A DNA stretch of 45,600 bases from Thermoplasmata archaeon (GCA_038851035.1 JAWCLH010000024.1:1-45600); one strand, 5' to 3'. Positions 31,697-42,050 are shown, counted from the stretch's first letter. Made by a program: numbers and translations. The notes: generated from the sequence alone by a model not told the origin.

Positions 31697-34600
31697 CTAC
31701 TCTCCAGCGGAGATCCGCTCGAGAAGTGAGAGCGCAACCGCCTCCGCCTTTTTAGCGAGGTTTCGCGCCCTGTTGTAGTCCATTCTGTATGAGGCGGCCA
31801 TTGCCTCCGCCAGAAGCCTCTCGCACTCCCGGAGCTCGAGACCGGCGGCCTTCCCAGCGCGAATCGCCTCTCTGGCATCGAGAATCGCGGCCCTCATAGC
31901 GTCCTTCGTGACGGCGCCGTCCTCCAGCGGCCTGAGGTTCCTGAAGAAACCGACGGGAATTCCCTCCCCATTCTCTCCATCCGGCGCGGGTTCCGGCACG
32001 GGCTCCGCCTCGGGCGGGTCCCGACCCGATTCCCTCCCGCCGGCAGAATATCCGGAGCCGCCGTTGGCAATCAATGGGTAACTCCTTGCACTCGCAGGCT
32101 GCAAAGCGTTGACTTCCCCGAGCCGCCCCCCGGCCGCGCTGCCCGGATGGAATGGGACTGTTGGGGACGCCGATGCTGCGGGTGGAAATGGGGGATACGC
32201 GCAGGGGGAGGTGACGGGAGGAGCCACGGGGCTCTGGATTAGGTGAAAGTCATTCGCTTGGGTGGGGGAAGTGGGAAGTGCGGTGGCCGGACCCGTGGGT
32301 GGTGAGAGCGAATGGAGCGGCCTGAGAGCGGGGTCTTGCGGAAGGTGCGAAGGGCTGGTGGCTGATGGGGGCGGCATGTCGGCCCCCGCCTCGTTGGCCC
32401 TAGGCGCGCCGGATGACTCCGCCGACGGCGTGAGCGGGAGCGAATCGCGTGAGTGCGCAGGGAGTTGCGACGCGCCTTCCCTGGCTCCGCCTCTACGCTT
32501 CCTGCGCACCGCGAGCGCCGCTGCACAAACCGCTAGGGCACTCCCCGCGGCAGCAAAAAGGAGGGTCGGCCAGAATCCAGAGAGCACATCACGAAGCCCG
32601 CCGGAATTCGATGCCCGTTCTACGCTCACGGTGACGGACGCCGTCGCCGCGAGCTCCCCGTCAGACACCTCGAGAACTATTAAGTGTTTGCCGGGCCCGA
32701 GCCTAGCCTCCATCGAGGCTCCGCGCCCGAGAACGGTTCTTCCCTCCCTCCATGTGTAGGTCAAGACGTCCCCGGCATCGGGGTCGACCGCGCTCCCGAT
32801 GAAGGTGATTCTATCGCCCTCCATGAAACGGCTCTCATTGCCCGGAGCCACGATGGTGACGCTCACTGGTGGGTCGTTCACGTTCTCGACAACTATCGTC
32901 AGCGTGCCCGAGGCCTCGGCTCCCTCCCTGTCGCGCACCAGAACTCGGACCCTGTGAATTCCGACGTCCTCGTTGCCCGGAACCCACCTCAGAACCCCCG
33001 TTGAGGAGTCCAGCTCGACGAGTCTGGAGGTCGTGGAGAAGGTCAGGGAGTCACCGGGGTCGACGTCGTACGCCTCAAGCACGTACTCCACCTCCTCCCC
33101 CTGCTTGACCGTCAGCTCCCGGCCGTCCTCGACGACCGGCGGGTCGTTAACGTTTTGGACGACGAGCAGGCAGGGACGGGTGGCGAGCTCACCCACGCTG
33201 TCCGAGACGGAGAACTTAAGAATGTGCTCTCCGACGTGGGAGTTCTCGAAAAAGAAGCTGAGCTCGCCCGTCGCGGGGTCGGCCGAGAGGCCCTCGATGT
33301 CGCTCTCCACAGAGTAGCTCAGCGAGTCTCCGGCGTCAATGTCCTCAGCGACGATCCGGTACTCGAAAAGCTCGTCCTCGAGGGCCTCCAGACGCTCGGG
33401 GCACTCGAGCTCTGGGGGGTCGTTGCGGTTCTCCACGGTGAGGTTGAAGGAAGCGCTCGAGGAGGCGCCCTTCGTGTCCTCCACGGATATCGTGACAAGA
33501 TACCTTCCCACCTGCTCATTCGTCGGTGTGAACACGATGGCGCCAGAGACGGGGTCGATGTCGAATAGGGGCGAGTCGTCGGAGAAGCTCAGGTTGTAGC
33601 TCGGGTCGTCGACGTCGTGGGCCCGGACCGCGAGGGAGAACTGGAGGTCCTCGGGTGCGATCTGATCCCTGATATTGGATACCGTCGGAGGGTCGTTCAC
33701 GGGTAGGACGGTGGCGTTGAAGAACAGGACCGCTGTGAGTCCCGATGAATCCGTCGCCCTGACCGCGAACTCCCTTGTTCCGAACCAGTTCAAGTAGGGC
33801 GAGCGAAAGTCGAGCGTGTGGCCGTCGGCGCCGAGCTCGGCCGTTATCCTCCCGTCCTCGGGCGAGACGACGAGCTCGTACCCCAGCCGCTTGTCGCGGT
33901 CGTCGGTGGCGTAGTCGTCAAGGTCGAGGAGCGCCGGGGCGTCGGTGTCCTCGTCGAAGCACACCGCGCCGGGAGGGACGGGCCGGAACTCCGGCGGCCG
34001 ATCGAAGTCGAACTCCGCGCGGTTCACCGCGACCACGCCACCTGTCTTCGAGGCCATGCACAGGACCACCTCGGCCACCATCCCGGAGCCCGCAAAGGAG
34101 TCGATCAGAGCCTGGGCCGGAGGCCTGAGGAAATCGTCACCGATGACCACGGTGCCTCTGAGCTCGCCCGCCATTTGGTACTCGACAATTCCATCGGCGC
34201 CTATATCTACCGAGAGGTCTGTGGGCCAGACGGGGGAGGAGCCGGTCACGGTGAGCTCGACGAGCTCCGTCTCCACTCCACAATATATCAACCCATAAGG
34301 TCCCATCACGAGAATATTGACCATTCCCTCGCTGTCGACGCATCCCTGGGCACCGGCCTGAATCGCACGCGAGACGGAGTGGTACTCAAAGTCCGCGCCC
34401 TCGTATTCCACGCTCCCGACGCACTCCCACGAGCCTGAGCGGTAGAGATAGACGGAGGCCTCGGTCCAGTCCAGAAGGAGGTCGAAGCCTGTGCCAACCC
34501 ACCTCACCCTGAGCCCCGAAACACTCGCCTCCGTGATTTTGAATCTGAAGAGCTGGTAGGGGCTGCCGGGGCCATAAGTGATGGTGGTGTGGCCGACGCC

Positions 34601-35050
34601 GTCCTCGTAAGAGAGGTCGGCGCAGGCCGCCTGTGGAATCACCTGGGACTGGAACGATGACGGGGGACTCTTCGGCGAGGCCTCCTTCGTCGCCCCTTCG
34701 TAGGCCCTGTTGCCCGCTCCGGAGGGATTCGTCCTCCGGTCGCTCGGGGGAGGCAGGGCGGAGCGGCCCTCGAGCTCGAGCGAGGCTTTGAGAACCCTCG
34801 CCGGCACTGGAGCGGATATCCTGAATGAAGTGTCGGAGCCCCCCGAGAATGGAAACGTGATGACTGTGCGAGAGGAAACCGCGCCCCCGATTTCGCCTGA
34901 TGGCTCGCCTGAGGGCGGCCCGGCCCCATCTCCCTCGGTCTGACCCGTTTCTGGGATACTGCCCGTAACTCCCGCCGCTCCAGCGGCGGCCCAAACGTTC
35001 GAGAGCGCAAAGGCGAAAAGCATCACGGCTGCCTTCACTTTGCCGTCCAT
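31697..35050 (-). CDS. cadherin-like single-pass surface protein with cytoplasmic helical domain
   Basis: 1117 residues. Signal peptide (VKAAVMLFAFALSNVWAAAG). A beta-rich N-terminal region is followed by four or five tandem cadherin/dystroglycan-type repeats, each ending in NVNDPPV or a variant (VLPVNDPPTV, VENRNDPPEL, VQNVNDPPVV, VENVNDPPVS). A PKD/REJ-like domain comes next (GSAVDPDAGDVLTYTW). One membrane span (LLFAAAGSALAVCAAALAV) is followed by RRKRRGG, placing the remainder in the cytoplasm. That part is about 180 residues of Pro/Ser-rich linker ending in a helical domain (DAMRAAILDAREAIRAGKAA through NRARNLAKKAEAVALSLLE). The ATG has GGGTGGG upstream. The promoter contains the 18-bp shared element. 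The receptor-like topology is inferred from this order. Confidence 0.85.
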   Translation of the reverse strand: MDGKVKAAVMLFAFALSNVWAAAGAAGVTGSIPETGQTEGDGAGPPSGEPSGEIGGAVSSRTVITFPFSGGSDTSFRISAPVPARVLKASLELEGRSALPPPSDRRTNPSGAGNRAYEGATKEASPKSPPSSFQSQVIPQAACADLSYEDGVGHTTITYGPGSPYQLFRFKITEASVSGLRVRWVGTGFDLLLDWTEASVYLYRSGSWECVGSVEYEGADFEYHSVSRAIQAGAQGCVDSEGMVNILVMGPYGLIYCGVETELVELTVTGSSPVWPTDLSVDIGADGIVEYQMAGELRGTVVIGDDFLRPPAQALIDSFAGSGMVAEVVLCMASKTGGVVAVNRAEFDFDRPPEFRPVPPGAVCFDEDTDAPALLDLDDYATDDRDKRLGYELVVSPEDGRITAELGADGHTLDFRSPYLNWFGTREFAVRATDSSGLTAVLFFNATVLPVNDPPTVSNIRDQIAPEDLQFSLAVRAHDVDDPSYNLSFSDDSPLFDIDPVSGAIVFTPTNEQVGRYLVTISVEDTKGASSSASFNLTVENRNDPPELECPERLEALEDELFEYRIVAEDIDAGDSLSYSVESDIEGLSADPATGELSFFFENSHVGEHILKFSVSDSVGELATRPCLLVVQNVNDPPVVEDGRELTVKQGEEVEYVLEAYDVDPGDSLTFSTTSRLVELDSSTGVLRWVPGNEDVGIHRVRVLVRDREGAEASGTLTIVVENVNDPPVSVTIVAPGNESRFMEGDRITFIGSAVDPDAGDVLTYTWREGRTVLGRGASMEARLGPGKHLIVLEVSDGELAATASVTVSVERASNSGGLRDVLSGFWPTLLFAAAGSALAVCAAALAVRRKRRGGAREGASQLPAHSRDSLPLTPSAESSGAPRANEAGADMPPPSATSPSHLPQDPALRPLHSLSPPTGPATALPTSPTQANDFHLIQSPVAPPVTSPCAYPPFPPAASASPTVPFHPGSAAGGRLGEVNALQPASARSYPLIANGGSGYSAGGRESGRDPPEAEPVPEPAPDGENGEGIPVGFFRNLRPLEDGAVTKDAMRAAILDAREAIRAGKAAGLELRECERLLAEAMAASYRMDYNRARNLAKKAEAVALSLLERISAGE

Positions 35051-35095
35051 TCAACCCACCCTTTCCTTTCACCATCAGAAAAAAACTCACAGCCT

Positions 35096-35123
35096 GTTTA
35101 TTAAGAGCGCGTGGTAGGTACCA
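35096..35123 (-). promoter_or_regulatory. TATA box plus 18-bp shared upstream element, second copy
   Basis: TGGTACCTACCACGCGCT (35123-35106 on the minus strand) directly precedes the TATA-like TCTTAATAAAC, about 56 bases before the ATG at 35050. The 18 bases are identical to 1247-1264, and the spacing to the box and start codon is nearly the same (49 bases there). Confidence 0.65.
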
Positions 35124-35252
35124 ACAAGATGGAGCGCTCCCGGGCCTCTGCTGCTCGCGAGGCCTCCGCATCCGGGGCCCATGGCGCGGCCAACTTCGCA
35201 GTGGGGCCTCCTGAAACGCCTGAGATGGCGAGGCGCACTGGGAGGGAGAAAG

Positions 35253-35265
35253 ATATTATTATATT
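35253..35265 (+). promoter_or_regulatory. TATA box of the propeller/CARDB protein
   Basis: ATATTATTATATT is centred about 27 bases before the ATG at 35286. It lies inside the longer open frame that begins at 35181, so that upstream start is unlikely. Confidence 0.65.
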
Positions 35266-35285
35266 GGCTCTTGCATTGTAGATTC

Positions 35286-38200
35286 ATGACCAGCCCCAGG
35301 CCTGAGCGCAGCACTGTCCCCGGGCAGCGTCCGGAGAGAGCGTTCCAGAAGAGGCGCCGCCATCGCCTGTCCGGATGGCTACCAGCGGTCCTCATCGCGA
35401 TTCTGCTTCTCCCATCCCTCCAGACGATTCCGGCTGGCTCCCCGTCCTCTTCCGACAGAGCCGTGGGAGATTCCCAGGACACGGAGCCTACTTGTCGCGC
35501 CATCCGCAACAACCCATGGCCGATGTTTATGAGGGACCCATCCCACACATCCAACGCGGGCTCGTTCGCGCGGAAGCTGACCGACCCCCTGCTGCTCTGG
35601 AGCACCGACACGTCGGTCGAGTCCCACACAATGACTATCGGCAACTTCACCGCCAACATTATGCTCAACGCAACCCCAGATTATGGACGGAGAACCCTCC
35701 ACATCGCCTTCATTGACGGGGGCCAGGCAGTCGTTGCGGAGGCCGCGACGGGGGTCTTTATGTGGCAGGCACCCCTGACCGGAACGCTCCTCGCGGCGCC
35801 GACGCTCACCGACTTCAACGACAATGGGAGGCAGGAGCTAGTCGTGGTCTCGGCGCAGGGAACGGTCACCTGCTACGAGCCCATTCTCGAGTGGAACGGG
35901 TCGGCGTACCAGTGGAACAACACGAACCTGACCTCACAGAGGCTCTGGGAGAGGTCACTTGGGGCCGAGGTCATCTACTCCTCACCCGCGGTTGGGGACA
36001 TCTCAGGAGATGGGACGCCGGACCTCGCAGTCTGCGCGGGGGCGACGCTCTACGTCCTCAACGGAGCGAACGGAAGCGTCTTGTGGAGCGCCGGGCTACC
36101 CGGGAATCTCGCCTCCTCACCGGTACTACTAGACTACGGCGGCGGGGGCCTCTGGGTCGCGGCACAGTCGTTCAATGGAACAATCACGCCTTTCTTCCTA
36201 GACAAGACATATCTGACCCTCTTCAGCAACAGGGGCCTCGAGTCTTGGAACAGGAGCATCTCCCTGAGCACAACCTTCACAACCTTCACCTCACTCCCCT
36301 CGCCCGTCGCCGCGGACCTGACCGGGGACGGCTTCCCGGAGCTACTCATCCTCTCTCCGTTCGAGTCCGGGAGCGGGAGGCTCCACGCCTTCAAGCAGGA
36401 CGGCTCGCCTGTCTGGAGCCCCATCCAGATGGCGGGCCAGTGCGAGGCCCCCCCTGCAGTCGGGGACTTGAACAACGACTCAACTCCAGACATCATAGTG
36501 GCCTCCTGGAACTTCACGCTGATGACCGGCAACGCCCGCGTCTCCGTGGCCGCCGTGGACGGGAGGAACGGAACGGAGCTCTGGACAAGGACGATTGACC
36601 GCACGAGCGACATTCTAATGACGGAGAGGGTCGTCTCCGCGCCCGCGCTCGCGGACCTGAACCGCGACGGCAGGAGCGACATCGTCCTCTCGCTGTGGAA
36701 CGGGAGGGTTGAGGCCCTCGATGGGAAGGATGGGAGGGACCTCTGGAGCTACACAAGCTCTGCGCGCGCTTCGGTCCTCTCGAGCCCCTCCATCGCAGAC
36801 GCCGAGCTCGATGGCTTTCCGGAAGTTTTCGCCGATGGGCTAGCGCTCACGGAGAGGATAGGGGACCTCGTCCTCTCCCCAGAGGACCTCGTGCTCTCTG
36901 ACGACGCGCCCGACGAGGGGGACCGCGTCCAGGTCACGGCGTTCGTCCGAAATACGGGCACCAAGGACCTCAACAACGTCTCGGTGCTCTTCACCGATGT
37001 CTACGACGGGACCGAGGTCTGGAGCGCGAGGGCTGTTGTGAACGTGAGCGCGAGGGGGAGCGCGGGGGCGACCGTGACCTGGCCCACGGCGGGGGGAGGG
37101 AGACACAGGATAGTCGCCCTCGCAGACCCCTCGAACGAGCTCGAGGAGGTTTCTGAAGGGAACAACGGGGCCTGGCGGGAGCTCAACGTGAGCTCGCCCT
37201 ACACCTTGGGCGCCTCGTGCGGGACGAACGAGAGCTATATCAACGCGGGAGAAGAGGCCGCCTACTTTGTCGAGGTGAGGAACCTGGGATCGGTCGCGCA
37301 GAGCGTGTCCGTCAACGTCACACGCGCACCTGCGCACTGGACGGCCGCGCTCAACCCACAGCGCCTCGAGCTCGACCCGAGCGAGAGCGCCAGCGTCCTA
37401 GTGACCGTCAGGTCCCCATCGAACGCCTCCGCTGGAGGGTACGTCGTGAACGTGACCGCGTGGTCCGGGGAGTCGCCCGTGAACAGGGCGACAGTCACCC
37501 TCACGACCTTTATCAGGGGCCGCTACGGCGTCAGAATCTCGCCGGCCCACTGCTCCACCGCCGTCATGCCGGACGACTGGGCGCTCATCAGGTTGACCGT
37601 GACCAACGTGGGGAATGCCGCCGACACAATAACGCTCGACAACACCACCCCGCCCCCGGACTGGCGGGTCTTCCTCAGCCACTACTCGGTCGGGCTCGAG
37701 GGGGGCGCGAGCATGATTCTCAGCGCGAGCGTCAAGCCCCCTCCCTATGCTACCGAGGGGGACGCCGCCACAATTCAGCTCATCGCAAGGTCCGCGGGCG
37801 ACCCCTCCCAGACGGACACAGCCACGCTGCAGGTCGTCGTGGCGATTCCGGACCTGGCGGTCGTGGACATGAGGTTCCTGAGGGCCGACGGAGTGGAGGC
37901 CGACGGCTCGAGAGTTCACCTTGTTGAAAACGGGAGCGCCACGGTGGTCCTGAGCGTGATGAACCTCAGGGAGAACGTGGACGTGGGCGGGGTGAGGGTG
38001 GTTCTCGAGGAGGGGGAGATCAGCATCGGACAGGAGTCACTGGGACTTCTAGAGAAGAGCGCCGGTTGCAGCGTCAGAATTCCCTGGACCCCCGGGGAAG
38101 GCCGGCACTATCTCTCCGCATCCGTGGACCCAGAGAACATGATCAAAGAGACTGACGAGACCAACAACATACTCTCAGCCGTCGTTGATGTGAAATCCCG

Positions 38201-40400
38201 ATACCCCTCAGGGCCCTACGTTCTCAGCGGGACGGTCTACAAGCGCGGGGGCGTGCCGGTTTCAGGCGCGTCTGTGGTGGTAAGCAACCTCCGCACGATG
38301 GAGAACGTTTCCCTGACCACCAATGGCCTAGGGAAATATTCCACAGAGCTGTCCGCCATGCCCGGGGGCTACCAGGAGGAGGACAGGGTGATGCTGACCG
38401 CCACGGACGGCCTCACAACCTGCTCGACAACGCTCCTCGTCTACTCCGAGGATGGGGGAAAGACGGTGGACCTCTTCCTCATCCCCGGACCCTACGACTT
38501 TTTCATGGCCGCCGAGAGGACTCAGCTCAACACCGACCCCCAGATTCCGGCGCTATACAAGATATGGTTGACCAACGTGGGTTCCAAACCCAACACGCTC
38601 CTCGTCAACTACTCCACCCTCCCCCAGGGCTGGACCGCGGCGCTGCTCGACTCCTCCGGAAAACAGGCCTCGCTGCTCACCCTTGCGCCCAACCAGACGG
38701 ACTATGTCCAGCTCGGCCTCACCCCGCCCGCAACTGCCAGGGCCGGGAGCAGGGCCGGCGTGAGGGTGACGGCGACCTCCCTGAACGAGAGCTCCGTCTC
38801 CAGATACATCGACACCGTCACGACCGTTAATCAGGTGTTCGGCGTGGCGCTGGAGGCCTCTCAACCCCCGCGCCTGAGCCCCGGCGCTAGCGGCTCCGCT
38901 TCGCTCACCATCAGGAATGCCGGCAACGGCAATGACACCTTCGACCTGAGCGTGAGCGCACCCGCGGGCATCGCTACGGAGCTCGATTCCCCGAGCGCCC
39001 AGCTGGGGCCCTTTGAGGAGACTGTGGTCCGGCTGAACCTGACGCTCTCGCTCTCGCTACAACCCGGCACCTACAACCTCAGCGCGACGGCCCGCTCCCG
39101 CTACTCGCCGGCGGTGCTCGAGTCGAGGGCGGACATCAGGGTCGTCGTGGAGCCCTTCACATACCGCGTCGTGGTCACGGGCGGCGTGGGGTCTCTCCAG
39201 CAGGAGGAGTACGGGAGCGTGAACTTCACGGCCAGAAACACGGGCAACATCAGGGAGACGTTCCTGCTGAGCGTGAGGCCCGACAGCCCCTCCAGCCTCC
39301 CCGGGGACTGGAGCTACTCGATAAGAAGGGATGGCGCACAGGTTTCGAGCGTTACCCTGGACCCGGACGAGAGCCTCCGGCTCGAGCTCAGGGTCGAGCC
39401 CCCGGCCGAGACCCCCGGCATCTCGAGGGTGAACTTCAACCTGACGGCGAGCTCGACCACCGACCCCTCCAGCTCCCACTCCAGCATCCTCTCCCTCGCG
39501 ATCGAGCGTCCGGACCTTTACATCGAGCGAACGATTCAACTCAGCCCGACCAGCCCGCGCGCTGGAGAGAGAGCGAGGCTCTCCGTGAGCATCCGGAACC
39601 AGGGCTTCTGGGACTCTCCGCCGGTGCTCGTGCGCTTCTACGACGGCGAGAGAATTCTGGCTGAGGTGATTTCCCAGCCGGTGCCCTTCGGCTCCGCAGT
39701 CGAGGTGCAAACGGAGTGGAAGGCGGTCGCGGGTGGCCACACGATAAAGGCCGTGGTCAACCCTGAGCACCCGTCCCACACACGGGTCAAAGAGCTGAGC
39801 TACATCAACAATGATGTTTCAAGGTACGTGCAGGTCGGGGAGGGCGAGGCGGAGGTGCCATGGGGCGCGCTCGCGGCTCTCGCGGTTGTTCTGGCGGCCG
39901 CATCCGCGGGCTACATCCTGTACAGCCGCAGGGGCGGGACGAGGCCGGGCCGATTGCGCCGGAGGTGCGGCGAGCCGGGGGAGGAGGGATACGAAGAGGA
40001 GGAGGGCGAGGGAGGAGATTACGGAGGGGGCGAGGCGGAGGGGGAGGATTATGAGGAGGGTGGGGAGGAAGGAGGGCACCATGAGGAAGGGGGTGAGGAG
40101 GGTTCCGAGGGCGATGAGGGGGCGGAGGGACGCGGTGCTGAGGAGGAGGTAGGGGCGGCTGGGGATGAAGCGGATGAAAGCTACGGGAGAGGTGGGCGGG
40201 CTGGAGAGGAGGGTGTTGTTGTGGGAGAGCTTGTTGAGGAGGAGGGGGGCGTGGGACCCGCTGCGGTCGGTGAGGGGCGCGGGAGGCGAGAGAGGGAGGG
40301 AAGCGAATTCCGAAAGGAGGGGGCCGTGGCCCGGAAGAGGAAGCGGCCCCCGCCCGAGGCGAGGAGCTTCGAGATGCCGTCGGTGATAAGAATCGGCTGA
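35286..40400 (+). CDS. giant surface protein: beta-propeller, CARDB repeats, membrane span, acidic tail
   Basis: 1704 residues. A long basic n-region precedes the signal core LPAVLIAILLLPSLQTIPAG. A PQQ/FG-GAP-type propeller follows, starting at NNPWPMFMRDPSHTSNAG and repeating motifs such as VGDISGDGTPDLAVC, DLTGDGFPELLIL and DLNRDGRSDIVLS. After about residue 530 come CARDB and NEW3-type beta-sandwiches (FVRNTGTKDLNNVSV, VTNVGNAADTITL, IRNAGNGNDTFDL). In their midst is one carboxypeptidase-regulatory-like domain (SGTVYKRGGVPVSGASVVVS). One span (WGALAALAVVLAAASAGYIL) precedes a cytoplasmic tail of about 160 residues, very rich in Glu and Gly, ending ARSFEMPSVIRIG. No PGF-CTERM. It is probably an abundant surface protein; the partner of the tail is unknown. 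Confidence 0.87.
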   Translation: MTSPRPERSTVPGQRPERAFQKRRRHRLSGWLPAVLIAILLLPSLQTIPAGSPSSSDRAVGDSQDTEPTCRAIRNNPWPMFMRDPSHTSNAGSFARKLTDPLLLWSTDTSVESHTMTIGNFTANIMLNATPDYGRRTLHIAFIDGGQAVVAEAATGVFMWQAPLTGTLLAAPTLTDFNDNGRQELVVVSAQGTVTCYEPILEWNGSAYQWNNTNLTSQRLWERSLGAEVIYSSPAVGDISGDGTPDLAVCAGATLYVLNGANGSVLWSAGLPGNLASSPVLLDYGGGGLWVAAQSFNGTITPFFLDKTYLTLFSNRGLESWNRSISLSTTFTTFTSLPSPVAADLTGDGFPELLILSPFESGSGRLHAFKQDGSPVWSPIQMAGQCEAPPAVGDLNNDSTPDIIVASWNFTLMTGNARVSVAAVDGRNGTELWTRTIDRTSDILMTERVVSAPALADLNRDGRSDIVLSLWNGRVEALDGKDGRDLWSYTSSARASVLSSPSIADAELDGFPEVFADGLALTERIGDLVLSPEDLVLSDDAPDEGDRVQVTAFVRNTGTKDLNNVSVLFTDVYDGTEVWSARAVVNVSARGSAGATVTWPTAGGGRHRIVALADPSNELEEVSEGNNGAWRELNVSSPYTLGASCGTNESYINAGEEAAYFVEVRNLGSVAQSVSVNVTRAPAHWTAALNPQRLELDPSESASVLVTVRSPSNASAGGYVVNVTAWSGESPVNRATVTLTTFIRGRYGVRISPAHCSTAVMPDDWALIRLTVTNVGNAADTITLDNTTPPPDWRVFLSHYSVGLEGGASMILSASVKPPPYATEGDAATIQLIARSAGDPSQTDTATLQVVVAIPDLAVVDMRFLRADGVEADGSRVHLVENGSATVVLSVMNLRENVDVGGVRVVLEEGEISIGQESLGLLEKSAGCSVRIPWTPGEGRHYLSASVDPENMIKETDETNNILSAVVDVKSRYPSGPYVLSGTVYKRGGVPVSGASVVVSNLRTMENVSLTTNGLGKYSTELSAMPGGYQEEDRVMLTATDGLTTCSTTLLVYSEDGGKTVDLFLIPGPYDFFMAAERTQLNTDPQIPALYKIWLTNVGSKPNTLLVNYSTLPQGWTAALLDSSGKQASLLTLAPNQTDYVQLGLTPPATARAGSRAGVRVTATSLNESSVSRYIDTVTTVNQVFGVALEASQPPRLSPGASGSASLTIRNAGNGNDTFDLSVSAPAGIATELDSPSAQLGPFEETVVRLNLTLSLSLQPGTYNLSATARSRYSPAVLESRADIRVVVEPFTYRVVVTGGVGSLQQEEYGSVNFTARNTGNIRETFLLSVRPDSPSSLPGDWSYSIRRDGAQVSSVTLDPDESLRLELRVEPPAETPGISRVNFNLTASSTTDPSSSHSSILSLAIERPDLYIERTIQLSPTSPRAGERARLSVSIRNQGFWDSPPVLVRFYDGERILAEVISQPVPFGSAVEVQTEWKAVAGGHTIKAVVNPEHPSHTRVKELSYINNDVSRYVQVGEGEAEVPWGALAALAVVLAAASAGYILYSRRGGTRPGRLRRRCGEPGEEGYEEEEGEGGDYGGGEAEGEDYEEGGEEGGHHEEGGEEGSEGDEGAEGRGAEEEVGAAGDEADESYGRGGRAGEEGVVVGELVEEEGGVGPAAVGEGRGRREREGSEFRKEGAVARKRKRPPPEARSFEMPSVIRIG

Positions 40401-40414
40401 GGGCGCTACAGGGC

Positions 40415-42040
40415 TCACTCCCACTCAATCGTTCCCGGCGGCTTGTGGGTGATGTCGTAGACGACCCTGGTGACCTGGGGAATCTCGTTCGTGATTCTGG
40501 TCGAGATGCGCTCGAGGACCCTGTGGGGCAGGGGGAAGAAGCTCGCGGTCATTGCCTCCTTGCTCACCACGGCCCTGACCGCAACAACATAACCGTAGGA
40601 CCTCGAATCGCCCTTCACCCCGACGCTCTTCGTGTCCGTGAGGACGGCGAAGTACTGCCAGGGTCTCCTCTCGAGCCTCGCCCGCTCGATCTCCTCAGTG
40701 ACTATCCGGTCTGCCCTCCTCTCGATATTGAGCTTTTCTTCAGTCACTTCGCCCATTATCCGGACCGCCAGACCGGGCCCGGGGAAGGGCTGCCTCCAGA
40801 CCAGCTGGCGTGGCAGGCCGAGCTGGCGCGCCACCCTCCTGACCTCGTCCTTGTAGAGGTCACGAAGCGGCTCCGCGATTCCCCTGAATTTTATGTCCGC
40901 TGGAATTCCCGCGACATTGTGGTGTGTCTTGATTCTGTCCGAGTGCCTCCTGAACCCAGACTCTATTCTATCCGGATATATGGTCCCTTGAATCAAGTAC
41001 TCAGCGCCCTCGCGCCGCGCGACCTCCTCGAAAACGCGGATGAACTCCTCGCCGATTATCCTGCGCTTCTGCTCCGGGTCCGCGACGCCCCTCATTTTTT
41101 GCATGAAGCGCTCCCTCGCGTCGACGCAGACGAGCTTCATCGGGAACCTCGAGAAGGTCCGCGCTATGAGCTCCGGCTCCCCCTCCCTCATGAAACCGTG
41201 GTCCACGAAGACCGCGACGAGCCTCTTTCCTATCGCTCTCGAGGCGAGCAGTGCCGCGGTGCTAGAATCGACTCCGCCGCTGAGGCCCATGATGCTCCTT
41301 CCCCTGCCTATTGTGGCTCGGAGCTCCGAGACCGCCCTCCTGACGAACCCGGCCATCGTCCAGCCGCGCCTGCAGCCGCAAACCCTGAAGACGAAGTTCG
41401 AGAGAATCTTCCGGCCGCGCGGGGTGTGGACGACCTCGGGGTGCCACTGCACACCGTAGATTCTCCTCCTAGGCTCCCTGAAGGCGGCCACGGGAGCGTC
41501 GGCTGTTCTGGCGAGGGTCTCCCAGCCCTCGGGCAGGGAGAAAACGGTGTCGGCGTGGCTCATCCAGACCCTCTCCCGGCGCCCCAGACCGGCGAGAAGC
41601 GTGCCGGGGCGAAGGATGGTCGCCGTCGTCGCCCCGTACTCCCTGCCGCTCGAGCGCCTGACGTCGCCCCCGAAGTGAAGGGCGAGGAGCTGGTGGCCGT
41701 AGCAGATGCCCAGAACCGGCAGTCCCATCTCGAGGATGCGGGGGTCGAATCGCGGAGCACCCGGTTCGTGGACGCTCGAGGGCCCTCCCGAGAGAATCAG
41801 GCCCCGGACGCGCAGCCGGGGCCCCATCGCCGTTATCCCCTCAGGAGAGATGTCCGGAGGAGCGATTTCGGAGTAGACCCGCAGCTCCCTCACCCTCCTC
41901 CCGATGAGGTGGCAGTACTGGCCCCCGAAGTCCAGAATCAGAATCGTGTCCAGCCCGCCAGAGCCTCCCGGCCCGCCCCGGGCCCTTTTGCCGTTCCCGT
42001 GAGCGCCCTCTGCCGAGGACCGCCTCCCCACCATTTCCAT
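40415..42040 (-). CDS. guaA: GMP synthase (glutamine-hydrolysing)
   Basis: About 541 residues, a fused two-domain enzyme that aminates XMP to GMP. The N-terminal class I amidotransferase has DFGGQYCHLIGRRVRE, LSGGPSSVHE, the nucleophile elbow GICYGHQLLALHFGG and WHPEVVHT. The ATP-pyrophosphatase domain has the P-loop IMGLSGGVDSSTAALL, and the C-terminal dimerisation domain ends RVVYDITHKPPGTIEWE, the usual GuaA end. Many archaea split these domains into two genes; here they are fused. A Gly/Arg-rich lead of about 30 residues precedes the conserved part, and the ATG at 42034 is also possible. The start is 11 bases after the stop of the GTPase gene, so the two probably form an operon. Confidence 0.95.
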   Translation of the reverse strand: MEMVGRRSSAEGAHGNGKRARGGPGGSGGLDTILILDFGGQYCHLIGRRVRELRVYSEIAPPDISPEGITAMGPRLRVRGLILSGGPSSVHEPGAPRFDPRILEMGLPVLGICYGHQLLALHFGGDVRRSSGREYGATTATILRPGTLLAGLGRRERVWMSHADTVFSLPEGWETLARTADAPVAAFREPRRRIYGVQWHPEVVHTPRGRKILSNFVFRVCGCRRGWTMAGFVRRAVSELRATIGRGRSIMGLSGGVDSSTAALLASRAIGKRLVAVFVDHGFMREGEPELIARTFSRFPMKLVCVDARERFMQKMRGVADPEQKRRIIGEEFIRVFEEVARREGAEYLIQGTIYPDRIESGFRRHSDRIKTHHNVAGIPADIKFRGIAEPLRDLYKDEVRRVARQLGLPRQLVWRQPFPGPGLAVRIMGEVTEEKLNIERRADRIVTEEIERARLERRPWQYFAVLTDTKSVGVKGDSRSYGYVVAVRAVVSKEAMTASFFPLPHRVLERISTRITNEIPQVTRVVYDITHKPPGTIEWE

Positions 42041-42050
42041 CACCCGCAAC

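Noticed and set aside
39811-40428. Frames on both strands over the Glu/Gly-rich tail of the large surface protein, considered as evidence of a frameshift in that tail
   Set aside because: The main frame stays open to a sensible end (FEMPSVIRIG) and remains strongly acidic, whereas the alternatives are Arg/Pro-rich without features.
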